Part shown: positions 1 through 6,470 of the stretch, in pieces
Position numbering within the stretch: position 1 is the stretch's first letter
How the letters are laid out: every line of letters begins with the position of its first letter
From: an uncultured Clostridia bacterium
Lineage (GTDB): Bacteria > Bacillota > Clostridia > Oscillospirales > Oscillospiraceae
Reading direction: 5' to 3'
NCBI GenBank assembly: GCA_947176425.1
Contig: CAMWQV010000061.1
Span: 1 to 8,517, forward strand
DNA length: 8,517 bases
Made by a program: the position numbers and the translations under genes
Notes under the pieces: model-generated
What the model was told of the DNA's origin: nothing
The model's database searches: none
What the model saw: only the letters and a program-made list of their open reading frames with translations

Positions 1-594
1 GGTTATCACAGGCCGAATATCCAGAACACTCCCTGCCAGCGCGCTCACTTTGCCGATACGCCCGCCGTGTTTTAAATATTCCATATTGCCAACCGTGAAA
101 AATATTCTGCCTGTGTTCTTGATCTCCTCCAGGCGCGCTGCAGCATCCTGACAGCTGACTCCGGCATCACGCAATGCTACAGCTTCCAGCACATACAATC
201 CCTGGAGCACCGTATCAACGGATGAATCAATAATGGTAATCTCCGCGTTGGGATAATCTTCCCGCAGAGCCTCCCGGGCATTTACCGCCGACTGCATGGA
301 ACCACTGAATTTCGTGGTGATGCAGATACATATTACAGGCACCCCTGCCTCCGCATAGGGCCGAAACGCATCTTCATAATCCTTGGCTGACGGCAGAGAG
401 GATTTCGGATACACACCCTTCCTGTCCACCATCTGCTGGTAAAAATCCCTGATGCCTATTTCCACATTCTCCTTCAGATAATGTTCATCATCAAAGGACA
501 CATAAAAGGGAACCACTGTTATATTTTTCTCTTTTGTAAGCTCTACAGGCAGATCACAGGAGCCGTCGCTGATAATATGGAACGTTTCACTCAT
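1..594 (-). CDS. DegV-family fatty-acid-binding protein, C-terminus cut by window edge
   Basis: The reverse-strand translation from ATG at 594-592 gives 198 residues and runs off the left edge; family members are usually about 280-290 aa, so roughly the last third is missing. It begins MSETFHIISDGSCDLP, the DegV opening with the SD(G/S)xxDLP motif. It then shows YPKSSLPS and TTKFSGSMQSA, the Thr/Ser-rich segments that line the fatty-acid carboxylate pocket in this family, and later TVGNMEYLKHGGRIG, the family's second conserved block. DegV (FakB-like) proteins are cytosolic carriers that bind a single fatty acid; FakB partners present it to the kinase FakA, but no FakA gene is visible, so this role is only inferred. 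The start is supported by a GGGAAAGG purine run about 11 nt upstream. The gene follows tyrS in the same direction after a 148-bp gap that contains its own promoter. The family assignment is firm; the exact physiological role is unknown. Confidence 0.93.
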   Translation of the reverse strand, partial: MSETFHIISDGSCDLPVELTKEKNITVVPFYVSFDDEHYLKENVEIGIRDFYQQMVDRKGVYPKSSLPSAKDYEDAFRPYAEAGVPVICICITTKFSGSMQSAVNAREALREDYPNAEITIIDSSVDTVLQGLYVLEAVALRDAGVSCQDAAARLEEIKNTGRIFFTVGNMEYLKHGGRIGKVSALAGSVLDIRPVIT

Positions 595-648
595 ACATTT
601 ATAAACCTTTCCCAAAATGCGGATTACAAAATATAGATTACAACGTAC

Positions 649-677
649 AGGATACCACTTATCTGGCGAAATATCAA
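649..677 (-). promoter_or_regulatory. Sigma-A promoter of the DegV-family gene
   Basis: On the minus strand TTGATA (677-672) and TATCCT (654-649) are separated by exactly 17 bp, giving a start near 642 and an untranslated leader of about 50 nt. It lies between the tyrS stop and the DegV start, so the DegV gene can be transcribed independently of the tRNA-controlled tyrS transcript. No stable hairpin followed by a U-run was found in 595-742, so readthrough from tyrS is also possible. Confidence 0.55.
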
Positions 678-742
678 CAGGAAATTTGTTTTTTGCAATT
701 ACATTTTATGGTTTTTTTATCTTTTTTACATAGTTTTCTTTA

Positions 743-1987
743 CTACATATCTATTTTTACCCGGACAAATCTTCGTTTCCCAACCTTCAGCACATCTCCT
801 GTCTGAATTTTTTCTTCCATATTCTTCACCCGCTCTCCGTTCTTCTGTACTCCGCCCTGGGCCACCAGCCTGCGAAATTCCGCGCCGCTGCCCACATAAC
901 CGCCGTTTACCAGCGGCCGGACACAGTCCAGCAGATTTCCTTTTTCCATGATAACCTGCAATATGTCCGCATCCTCCGGTACAAGGCGCTCAGTAAAGGC
1001 TTCCCTGAAAAACTTTTGAGCAGCTTCCGCTTCCTCCTCCCCATTGTACAGGGCCGTGATCGTCCCGGCAAGCAGCAGCTTTGCATCTCTGGGATTCCCG
1101 CCGTCCGCCAGTTCCTCCTTCACCTTGTCCAGCTCCTCCGGCTGAATGTCCGTGGCCAGTTCAAAGTACTTGATGATCAGACTGTCAGGTATCTGCATCA
1201 CCTTTGTGAACATGGTTCTGGCATCCTCGTGCACGCCGATATAATTTCCCAGACTTTTACTCATTTTCTCCACTCCGTCAATTCCTTCCAGGACAGGCAT
1301 GAACAGCGCCGCCTGGCATTCCTGGCCCCGCTCCCTCTGAAGACTTCTTCCCATGAGGATGTTGAAGGTCTGGTCTGTTCCTCCCAGTTCCAGATCAGCC
1401 TCCAGCACAACGGAATCGTAGGCCTGCATCAGAGGATAAAAAAATTCATGGAGCCCGATGGGAATGTTATTTCTGAAACGATTCTGAAAATCGTCCCGCT
1501 CCAGCATCCTTGCAACCGTAATAGTAGATGCAAGCTCCAGCACCTCACTTAAATTCAGCCGTCCCAGCCATTCGCCATTGTACCGTACCTGGGTCTTTTC
1601 TCTGTCCAGAATGTGAAAAATCTGCTCCTGATAGGTTTGTGCGTTGACAAGTACTTCTTCGTCCGTCAGTGCCTTTCTGCCCTTGCTCCTGCCCGTAGGG
1701 TCTCCAATCCTTCCCGTAAAATCACCGATTACCACAACAACCCGGTGTCCCAGATCCTGCAGTTGTTTCAGCTTTCGCAGCGCCACAGCATGCCCCAGGT
1801 GTATGTCCGGCGCGCTGGGATCCATGCCGAATTTAATGGTCAGAGGCTTCCCCGTCAGTATGCTGCGCCTAAGCTTCTCCTCCAGTTCCTCCTCTCCGAT
1901 AAGCTCCGCTGCACCCTGCTTGATGACCCGCAAACTATGGTGGACGTCATCCTCCACACAAACTTCATTCTTCTTTCTTTCTTCCAT
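743..1987 (-). CDS. tyrS: Tyrosyl-tRNA synthetase (TyrZ-type)
   Basis: This encodes 414 aa, close to Bacillus TyrZ. The cytosolic enzyme uses ATP to charge tRNA-Tyr with tyrosine. The Rossmann catalytic domain carries the class I HIGH signature as HLGH (residues 63-66), the tyrosine-pocket region ending in GGTDQ (203-207), and KMSKS (241-245). A C-terminal S4 RNA-binding domain spans about 353-414 (VQKNGERVKN, VGKRRFVRVKI). The start at ATG 1987-1985 is chosen because AGGAG sits 7 nt upstream. A longer frame reaching 2053 would begin inside the T-box terminator hairpin and add 22 basic residues with no family support. Expression is almost certainly controlled by the upstream T-box leader, so the gene is induced when uncharged tRNA-Tyr accumulates. 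No truncation or missing motif is seen. Confidence 0.97.
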   Translation of the reverse strand: MEERKKNEVCVEDDVHHSLRVIKQGAAELIGEEELEEKLRRSILTGKPLTIKFGMDPSAPDIHLGHAVALRKLKQLQDLGHRVVVVIGDFTGRIGDPTGRSKGRKALTDEEVLVNAQTYQEQIFHILDREKTQVRYNGEWLGRLNLSEVLELASTITVARMLERDDFQNRFRNNIPIGLHEFFYPLMQAYDSVVLEADLELGGTDQTFNILMGRSLQRERGQECQAALFMPVLEGIDGVEKMSKSLGNYIGVHEDARTMFTKVMQIPDSLIIKYFELATDIQPEELDKVKEELADGGNPRDAKLLLAGTITALYNGEEEAEAAQKFFREAFTERLVPEDADILQVIMEKGNLLDCVRPLVNGGYVGSGAEFRRLVAQGGVQKNGERVKNMEEKIQTGDVLKVGKRRFVRVKIDM

Positions 1988-2344
1988 GATCCTTCTCCTT
2001 TTCCTTTTTTGATCCAACTTCTTCCATACGCAAAAAAACTCCCGTCCTTTCAAAAGGACGAGAGCCTAAAGCCTCGTGATACCACCTAATGTTCACAGAC
2101 AGTTCACACTGCCTGCCTCTTCAAGTACGGCTGCCGACACAGCTTATACTCTAGCACGATAACGGATGCGGGAACCGTCACAGCCTACTATCCGCAGCCG
2201 CGGAATTTGGTGTGAAGCTCAAAGATGTATTCACATATAGTTTCCCATGCGCCTCTCATCACCCGGCTGCTTTCTGTATGTTTCACTATCTGCTACTTCT
2301 TCTTGTCATTGCTTTTTAAGAATCAATCACTTGAATATGAAATT
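1988..2344 (-). promoter_or_regulatory. Tyrosyl T-box riboswitch leader of tyrS
   Basis: The leader between the promoter and tyrS has T-box hallmarks. On the minus strand a T-box-like motif, AGGTGGTATCACGAGG (2087-2072), precedes the terminator. Within it ACGAG can pair with CTCGT (in the 5' terminator arm, about 2062-2058) to form an antiterminator that excludes the terminator. Farther upstream, a stem I-like region (about 2316-2205) contains GAATACATC, in which TAC (2229-2227) followed by A fits a UAC tyrosine specifier. A GC-rich stretch around 2205-2160 fits stem II. Uncharged tRNA-Tyr should bind the specifier by its anticodon and the T-box bulge by its CCA end, stabilising readthrough. 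The class is firm from motif, terminator and adjacent gene; the exact specifier position is inferred without folding. Confidence 0.93.
2032..2064 (-). terminator. Regulated intrinsic terminator of the T-box leader
   Basis: On the minus strand CTCTCGTCCTT (2064-2054) pairs over 11 bp, with one G-U, to AAGGACGGGAG (2049-2039) around a 4-nt TTGA loop, followed directly by seven U residues (2038-2032). Its 5' arm overlaps the bases needed for the antiterminator, as expected for a T-box switch. It lies 45 nt before the tyrS start codon. Confidence 0.93.
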
Positions 2345-2350
2345 ATTTGC

Positions 2351-2379
2351 ATTATAAGAGATTAATAAGCGTCTGTCAA
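2351..2379 (-). promoter_or_regulatory. Consensus sigma-A promoter of tyrS
   Basis: On the minus strand TTGACA (2379-2374) and TATAAT (2356-2351) match consensus perfectly with a 17-bp spacer. The start should fall near 2344. Just upstream of the -35, two tandem AAAAAAGC units (GCTTTTTT at 2381-2388 and 2389-2396 on the plus strand) form an A-tract that could act as an UP element. A very strong promoter is typical where control is exerted later by a T-box terminator. Confidence 0.9.
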
Positions 2380-2436
2380 TGCTTTTTTGCTTTTTTGAGT
2401 TTCCCCATTTTCCCGTGTAATAAAAATAGGGCCGCA

Positions 2437-2465
2437 TTGCTTAAAACAACAATCGGTGGTATAAT
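2437..2465 (+). promoter_or_regulatory. Sigma-A promoter of the two-component operon
   Basis: TTGCTT (2437-2442) and a perfect TATAAT (2460-2465) are separated by 17 bp, placing the start near 2472 and a leader of about 32 nt before the regulator ATG. It diverges from the tyrS promoter, with 57 bp between the two -35 boxes. No LytTR-type direct repeat was recognised upstream, so autoregulation is not evident. Confidence 0.7.
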
Positions 2466-2503
2466 ACCCCCATCGCAAAAAAGGGGGAAAACTAAAACTA
2501 CAT

Positions 2504-3241
2504 ATGATTAGAATTGCACTTATTGACGATAACGTAGTATTTTTACAACACATCCAGGAAATTGTAGAATCCTGCGCAGAATTTACAGCGGACATGGTCT
2601 GCGACACCTATTCCAGCGGTCTCGATTTGCTGCGAGCTGACAGCGGGGAGTATCAACTGGTCATCCTGGATATGCAGATGGAGGGCAAAAGCGGTTACGA
2701 AACGGCAAAGTGGCTGCGTGAAACGAATAAAACGGTGGTTATCGCTTTTATTTCCGGTGTGGTGTTGCCGGAGCCGAAGCATTTTAAGGTACAGCCCTAT
2801 CGATATTTGCTGAAAAACGCGGATTCGGAAGAAATCCGCCGGGATATAGAGGAACTGCTGCGGGAGACCAGGCGGCAGTGTTACGGCGAGACGGTGGAGG
2901 TCACCAGCGATGGGAAAGCCTGGCGGGTGGCCGCCAGGGACATCCTCTGTATTGCCAAGGCCAAGCGGGGCAGTTTGCTGACCATATCCGGGGGAAATGA
3001 AACGACCCTGCGGAGCAACGAGAAACTGGGAAACTGGTACCTGCAGCTCCATTCCCTGGGTTTTGAGTACGCCCATTCCAGCTATATTGTGAACCTGAAA
3101 GCCGTTATCAAGATCATGAATGACGAGCTTACTCTGAGCAATGGGGAGACTTTGAACATCAGTCGGGGCTGCCGTGGAAAATTCCATGAGAGTTTCTCCC
3201 TGTATTTCCACAAAGGCTATCATAGAGGAGCGGTACAATGA
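2504..3241 (+). CDS. LytTR-family response regulator (AgrA/ComE-like)
   Basis: This is a 245-aa cytosolic transcription factor. The receiver domain (about 1-120) has the acidic pair D8-D9 in ALIDDN, the phosphoacceptor D56 in LVILDM, S84 at the switch position, and K104 in YRYLLKN. The LytTR DNA-binding domain (about 130-237) shows the family pattern AHSSYIVNLKAV followed by LSNGETLNISRG. Such regulators are phosphorylated by AgrC-type kinases and bind direct repeats upstream of promoters. The start at 2504 is the only reasonable ATG; its Shine-Dalgarno is poor, since the GGGGG run sits about 16 nt upstream, so translation initiation may be weak. The stop overlaps the kinase start by 4 bp (ATGA), the normal coupling for a cognate pair. 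The targets are unknown; the repeat-protein genes just downstream are the obvious candidates by position. Confidence 0.93.
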   Translation: MIRIALIDDNVVFLQHIQEIVESCAEFTADMVCDTYSSGLDLLRADSGEYQLVILDMQMEGKSGYETAKWLRETNKTVVIAFISGVVLPEPKHFKVQPYRYLLKNADSEEIRRDIEELLRETRRQCYGETVEVTSDGKAWRVAARDILCIAKAKRGSLLTISGGNETTLRSNEKLGNWYLQLHSLGFEYAHSSYIVNLKAVIKIMNDELTLSNGETLNISRGCRGKFHESFSLYFHKGYHRGAVQ

Positions 3242-4554
3242 TATTTTGGATTTTGCAATTCTGCGGCAGCTTTTTCGCCAATTTTGTGTTCTATGACTTT
3301 TGCCATGGCCAGCTAAAGCCCCGGGTAAGGGATCGGAAATGGGTTTTTCTCATTCTGCTGCTGTGTGCGGCAGCATCCCGGGCGGTAATTGCTCTGCAAA
3401 ACGGCTTGCTGACTTTGGTTTCCGGGATGCTGATTTTGGCCGCGCAAATGCTGCTGCTTTTTCAGGACGATCACCGCAAGGAGCTGTTTTTGCTTCTGGT
3501 AGGAGAGACGGTAGCCCTTTTCCTGGAGCTGACAACGGACATCTTTTTGGTAGGTTTTCCCCTGTGGGTCCGGCTTTTGGAGACATGTGGCCTGAACCGG
3601 AGGGTGGGAGACTTTATTCTTGGCGCTTTGTCCTATGCCATGTGCTGGCTGGTGCTGCACAGGCTAAAGCTATATTTTCTCCGTACAAAATGCGCCATTG
3701 TGGAGCGATTTCCTCTGTCCTTTTTTGTGCTTCCTCTTGCCACAGCGCTTATCTATCTGGGCGCTTTTTTCAGCGAGATTGGCGGAAAGTGGGCCATATA
3801 CAGCCAGCTTTCAGGGTATATCCTGCTGCCGGTGTCGAATATCCTGCTGTTTTATACTATACACAAGCTGTTTTACATCAGCGAAGAGAACCGGGAAAAG
3901 CAGCTGGCGGAGCAACAGGCTGCCTTGCAGCAGAGGTACTACCAGCATTTGGAGGAAATTGACCTGGGCCATAAGCGCTATGCCCATGACCTGAAAAACT
4001 GCATGACCTCCATTGGGACTTTGGCTGCCGCCGGAGGCAATGAAGAGATCATGGCGCTGCTGAAGGACATGGAGGTAGAGCTGGATATCCTGACCGGCCA
4101 ATGCTATACCGTCAGTCCTATTCTTAACGCTCTGCTCTGGGAAAAGGAGGCGCTGGCCGGACGGTGCGGCGTGCTGATGGAGATAAAAGCGGAAACCGCA
4201 CCGGAATGGGCCAGGGTTCCCGGGCGGGATTTGATTATTATGATAGGAAACCTGCTGGACAATGCCATTGAAGCGGCGAAGCCGTGCAAACAGGGTCGTG
4301 TACAGGTTGGGCTGTATTCCGAAGAGCACTTTCTGGTGACGGAAATAGAGAATACCTGTGGAGAAACGGCCGGTACCTTTGGTGAGGGGCTTACGTCCAC
4401 CAAGACAGATGGGGAAAACCACGGCTTTGGGCTTGTCAATGTGCGGGACACGGTGGAAAAGTATGGCGGGACCCTGTATACAGCCCAGAAGGACGGCCTG
4501 TTTACCGCCGTTTTAACAGTGGCAAAAATCTGCCTGGCCCCGGGCACACAGTAA
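3238..4554 (+). CDS. AgrC-like membrane sensor histidine kinase (GHKL)
   Basis: This 438-aa kinase has an N-terminal membrane sensor of about six or seven hydrophobic segments spread over residues 1-213, and a charged coiled-coil linker (about 215-240). The phosphoacceptor is H250 in YAHDLKN, the H-box of Agr-type (HPK10) kinases. The GHKL ATPase domain has its N-box in GNLLDNAIEA (N338, N342) and G-box in HGFGLVNVRDTVEKYGGTL (about 395-413). Known relatives sense extracellular peptides through the membrane domain and phosphorylate a LytTR regulator. AGGAG lies 7 nt before the ATG, and the start overlaps the regulator stop. No agrB-like protease or agrD-like prepeptide is found in the window, so the ligand may come from elsewhere or may not be a cyclic peptide. 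All catalytic motifs are intact. Family assignment is confident; ligand and targets are unknown. Confidence 0.92.
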   Translation: MIFWILQFCGSFFANFVFYDFCHGQLKPRVRDRKWVFLILLLCAAASRAVIALQNGLLTLVSGMLILAAQMLLLFQDDHRKELFLLLVGETVALFLELTTDIFLVGFPLWVRLLETCGLNRRVGDFILGALSYAMCWLVLHRLKLYFLRTKCAIVERFPLSFFVLPLATALIYLGAFFSEIGGKWAIYSQLSGYILLPVSNILLFYTIHKLFYISEENREKQLAEQQAALQQRYYQHLEEIDLGHKRYAHDLKNCMTSIGTLAAAGGNEEIMALLKDMEVELDILTGQCYTVSPILNALLWEKEALAGRCGVLMEIKAETAPEWARVPGRDLIIMIGNLLDNAIEAAKPCKQGRVQVGLYSEEHFLVTEIENTCGETAGTFGEGLTSTKTDGENHGFGLVNVRDTVEKYGGTLYTAQKDGLFTAVLTVAKICLAPGTQ

Positions 4555-4562
4555 AATTTGCC

Positions 4563-4581
4563 GATTTAGGTGCTGATTTAG
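4563..4581 (+). repeat. Direct repeat GATTTAG, possible regulator site
   Basis: GATTTAG occurs at 4563-4569 and 4575-4581, a 12-bp period, and ends 9 bp upstream of the candidate -35 at 4591. Paired direct repeats beside a promoter are the usual form of LytTR operators, although known ones are spaced nearer 21-22 bp centre to centre, and the match to the general LytTR consensus is only partial. It may be an operator for the adjacent regulator or chance. Confidence 0.25.
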
Positions 4582-4590
4582 CCGGGGTGC

Positions 4591-4619
4591 TTTACATCCC
4601 CTGACGACGGAGTTATCCT
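4591..4619 (+). promoter_or_regulatory. Candidate promoter of the repeat-protein genes
   Basis: TTTACA (4591-4596) and TATCCT (4614-4619) are spaced by 17 bp, giving a predicted start near 4626 and an 89-nt leader before the 155-aa gene. The -35 differs from consensus at one base and the -10 at two, as might suit an activated promoter. It lies in the only sizeable gap between the kinase gene and the four downstream genes. Confidence 0.4.
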
Positions 4620-4641
4620 CATTATGACACTGTAAATTCGC

Positions 4642-4692
4642 TGTCGCGGATGGTACTGCAGGCAAGGTATCTTCCGCGGCACTGTTGTTTAT
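4642..4692 (+). terminator. Leader hairpin with U-rich flank: weak terminator or attenuator
   Basis: Bases 4642-4656 (starting TGTCGCGG) pair with 4667-4681 (ending CCGCGGCA) in a 15-position stem with one U-U mismatch and two G-U pairs, closing a 10-nt loop. The stem is followed by a U-rich but interrupted stretch, CTGTTGTTTATT. It could end part of the two-component transcript, act as an attenuator for the four genes downstream, or be a structural or processing element. The broken U-run makes efficient termination uncertain. Confidence 0.45.
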
Positions 4693-4699
4693 TGACAGA

Positions 4700-4804
4700 A
4701 AAGTGAGGATTAGTATGGAAGAAAATATTTTACACAAACGTCCAAAGGAACAGCAAGCAAAGGTTTTACGCAAAGTGAGGATTACTACAGAGGAAAACGT
4801 TTTG
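4700..4804 (+). repeat. Imperfect direct repeat spanning start region of the 155-aa gene
   Basis: Positions 4700-4732 and 4772-4804 match at 26 of 33 bases with no gaps; both begin AAAGTGAGGATTA. The offset of 72 bp is exactly 24 codons. Copy 1 holds the ribosome binding site and ATG, while in copy 2 the ATG position reads ACA inside the gene. This looks like an old in-frame duplication of the gene's 5' end. Confidence 0.7.
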
Positions 4805-5182
4805 AGCGCAAAGGAAATGGCTGATTTGAGCATCAAACAGGAAGTAGAAGAGTCTATCCAGACGCTGACTGCGCTGCAAAATCTGTTTGATGAGAATCCC
4901 AGCGAGGAGGTTGCCGTTGAGCTGGCCAGAGGCTTGCGATGGCTGTGCGGCAGGGCATCCGCAGTGCAGGCTCAGGTGGCCTACGGCGGGCTGCAGGGTC
5001 TGGGCATGATGTACGTAGAAAGCAGGCCCGTGCTGGAGGAGCAGGCCAAGGGCATTATCAACCTATGCGCTAAGTTGGATGAGACTTCGGCCTTTGTGTA
5101 CAAGGCCCAGCTCCAGGGAGTGCTGTTCGCCTGTCCTGAACTGGCCGATGTCATCAAGAACTATCAACCAAACGGAGATTAA
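4715..5182 (+). CDS. Uncharacterised 155-aa helical protein, first gene of the cassette
   Basis: I do not recognise this family. The 155-aa product has no signal peptide or membrane segment and looks wholly helical. The N-terminal 40 residues are highly charged. Residues 45-150 resemble short amphipathic helix pairs (EEVAVELARGLRWLC, then VLEEQAKGIINLCAKLDE, then KAQLQGVLFAC), suggesting a small helical-bundle or HEAT-like fold; this is inference. ATG 4715 is chosen because GAGG lies 6 nt upstream; an in-frame TTG at 4685 lacks a ribosome binding site. The start region, including its ribosome binding site, is repeated within the gene 72 bp later, so KVRITTEENVL (residues 20-30) echoes the bases around the start. 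The stop codon overlaps the AAGGAGG of the next gene, indicating translational coupling and a shared function. Confidence 0.8.
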   Translation: MEENILHKRPKEQQAKVLRKVRITTEENVLSAKEMADLSIKQEVEESIQTLTALQNLFDENPSEEVAVELARGLRWLCGRASAVQAQVAYGGLQGLGMMYVESRPVLEEQAKGIINLCAKLDETSAFVYKAQLQGVLFACPELADVIKNYQPNGD

Positions 5183-5195
5183 GGAGGAAAAACCT

Positions 5196-6470
5196 ATGTA
5201 CAATCAACTGATCAGCTATATTGACGGCTGCTGCTTTAACTGGCACAGTGATCCGGCCAACTGTTTCGGCGCCCCTGCTCTGATGGAGGAGAAACACTTT
5301 TGGGATGAGGTCGATCTGTGCGACGACGAGGATCTGGGTGCGATCATCGAGTTGGCCCGGACGGCCCTGTCTTTTTCTCAGAGTCGTGAGGAGGAACCCA
5401 ATGCGGATTTTGTCAAATACCTGATGGATCATGGTTTTGACATCAACGCCAGTGTTCCGGGTCACGAATGCCTGCTGATACAGTCCGCAAAGCGGGATCT
5501 GAGCCCCATGATGTTCCTGAAACTGCTGGATCTGGGTATCGACCCCTATGTGGAAAACTCCGACGGAGAAAACCTCCTGTTGATCGCGGCGAAAAAGGAG
5601 TATGATCCGGATGAGGAAGAGGAGAGCGGTGCGCTGGCCCGCTGCCTGGTGGAACATGTGGATCTCTCCCGAATCGACGGGCCGGACCGCTATGGCATCA
5701 CCCCTTTGATGTACGCTGTAATGAACGGACATATTCTGTTGGTCAAGACCTTATTGGACAATGGCGCGGATGTGAACGCTGTTGGCACTGTGCCGGATGG
5801 CGGCAACGGTTATTGGATCCCTCTGGACGGCGTGTCTCCTCTGGCTTTGGCCTGCCGGATGGGCGAGGCGGGGATCGCCAAGCTGCTGCTGGAGGCCGGC
5901 GCGGACGAAAAGCTTCGGGACAACCGGAACAGGCCGCCAATCTTCTCCCTGCTGCGTTATCCCCACCGTTTCCAGCACAGCGCCCAGAAATCGCTGCCCA
6001 TCTACAAAAACAAGCAGGATATCCTGGCCATGCTGAAGGAGATCGAACTTACCGACGGCGAGGGCTATACCCTGCTGATGCGCTCCATGCAGAAGGTTGA
6101 CGACTGGCCGGATACCGCCGCCAGCTCCTATGACAATCTGCTCATCACCCAGGACCTGTTGGCCCGTGGAGCCAACATCGAGGCTGTCGGAAACGACGGC
6201 AAACGGCCACTCCACCTGGCAGTACTTACTCTGAATGCGGGGGATTTTCACAAAAATCTGGTCAAGATGGGGGCGGAGCTGAATGTGCAGGATAACGACG
6301 GCAATACCCCGCTGCACATTGCCTGTCGTAAAAGCACTGAGATCATGGTGCGCTACCTCATCAAGGCGGGAGCAGATACCACCATTCAGAACAATGAAGG
6401 CAAAACCGCTATGGATCTTTGCGCCGAGCGGGGTTTCAACAGCGCCATTGAGCTGATGATGGAGCAATGA
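5196..6470 (+). CDS. Ankyrin-repeat protein, 424 aa
   Basis: This is a cytosolic protein with no signal peptide or membrane segment. Residues 1-60 form a non-repeat, acidic, Cys- and Trp-containing head. The rest is an ankyrin solenoid: degenerate repeats at about 66-88, 89-121 and 122-161, clearer ones at 166-197 (GITPLMYAVMNGH, then LLDNGADVNAV), 210-241, 286-330, 333-365 and 367-399 (DGNTPLHIACRKS), and a cap to 424. A loop of about 40 residues (243-285, rich in Pro, His and Lys) interrupts the array. Ankyrin arrays bind other proteins; no catalytic motif is visible, so a scaffold or inhibitor role is inferred. ATG 5196 is chosen for its strong AAGGAGG 8 nt upstream; a longer open frame from 5079 only overlaps the previous gene. 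It lies 13 nt after the preceding gene and overlaps the following one by 4 bp. Confidence 0.92.
   Translation: MYNQLISYIDGCCFNWHSDPANCFGAPALMEEKHFWDEVDLCDDEDLGAIIELARTALSFSQSREEEPNADFVKYLMDHGFDINASVPGHECLLIQSAKRDLSPMMFLKLLDLGIDPYVENSDGENLLLIAAKKEYDPDEEEESGALARCLVEHVDLSRIDGPDRYGITPLMYAVMNGHILLVKTLLDNGADVNAVGTVPDGGNGYWIPLDGVSPLALACRMGEAGIAKLLLEAGADEKLRDNRNRPPIFSLLRYPHRFQHSAQKSLPIYKNKQDILAMLKEIELTDGEGYTLLMRSMQKVDDWPDTAASSYDNLLITQDLLARGANIEAVGNDGKRPLHLAVLTLNAGDFHKNLVKMGAELNVQDNDGNTPLHIACRKSTEIMVRYLIKAGADTTIQNNEGKTAMDLCAERGFNSAIELMMEQ

Noticed and set aside
1016..2089. Plus-strand open frames of 178, 158 and 122 codons opposite tyrS
   Set aside because: They lie antisense within a clear tyrS and its leader, have no family features and no ribosome binding sites; they are shadows of the coding bias.
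2467..2487. CCCCC/GGGGG hairpin that could hide the regulator's ribosome binding site
   Set aside because: The predicted transcription start is near 2472, so most of the C-run would not be in the mRNA; 5 bp around an 11-nt loop is weak.
2543..3238. 231-codon minus-strand frame opposite the response regulator
   Set aside because: The opposite strand encodes an intact receiver plus LytTR protein; this frame has no recognisable domain.
4685..4714. TTG at 4685 as the start of the 155-aa gene
   Set aside because: There is no ribosome binding site before it, whereas ATG 4715 has GAGG 6 nt upstream; the TTG frame would also translate that ribosome binding site.
4555..4714. Hidden AgrD-like prepeptide gene
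   Set aside because: Small frames here lack an amphipathic leader, a cyclisable Cys region with an acidic tail, and an AgrB neighbour; only the doubtful 18-codon frame remains.
4692..4719. TTGACA followed by TATGGA as a promoter
   Set aside because: The -10 would overlap the ATG of the 155-aa gene and transcription would begin inside the coding sequence; the upstream TTTACA/TATCCT pair fits better.
5079..5195. N-terminal extension of the 424-aa ankyrin protein to 5079
   Set aside because: It wholly overlaps the preceding gene in another frame, while ATG 5196 has AAGGAGG at ideal spacing.
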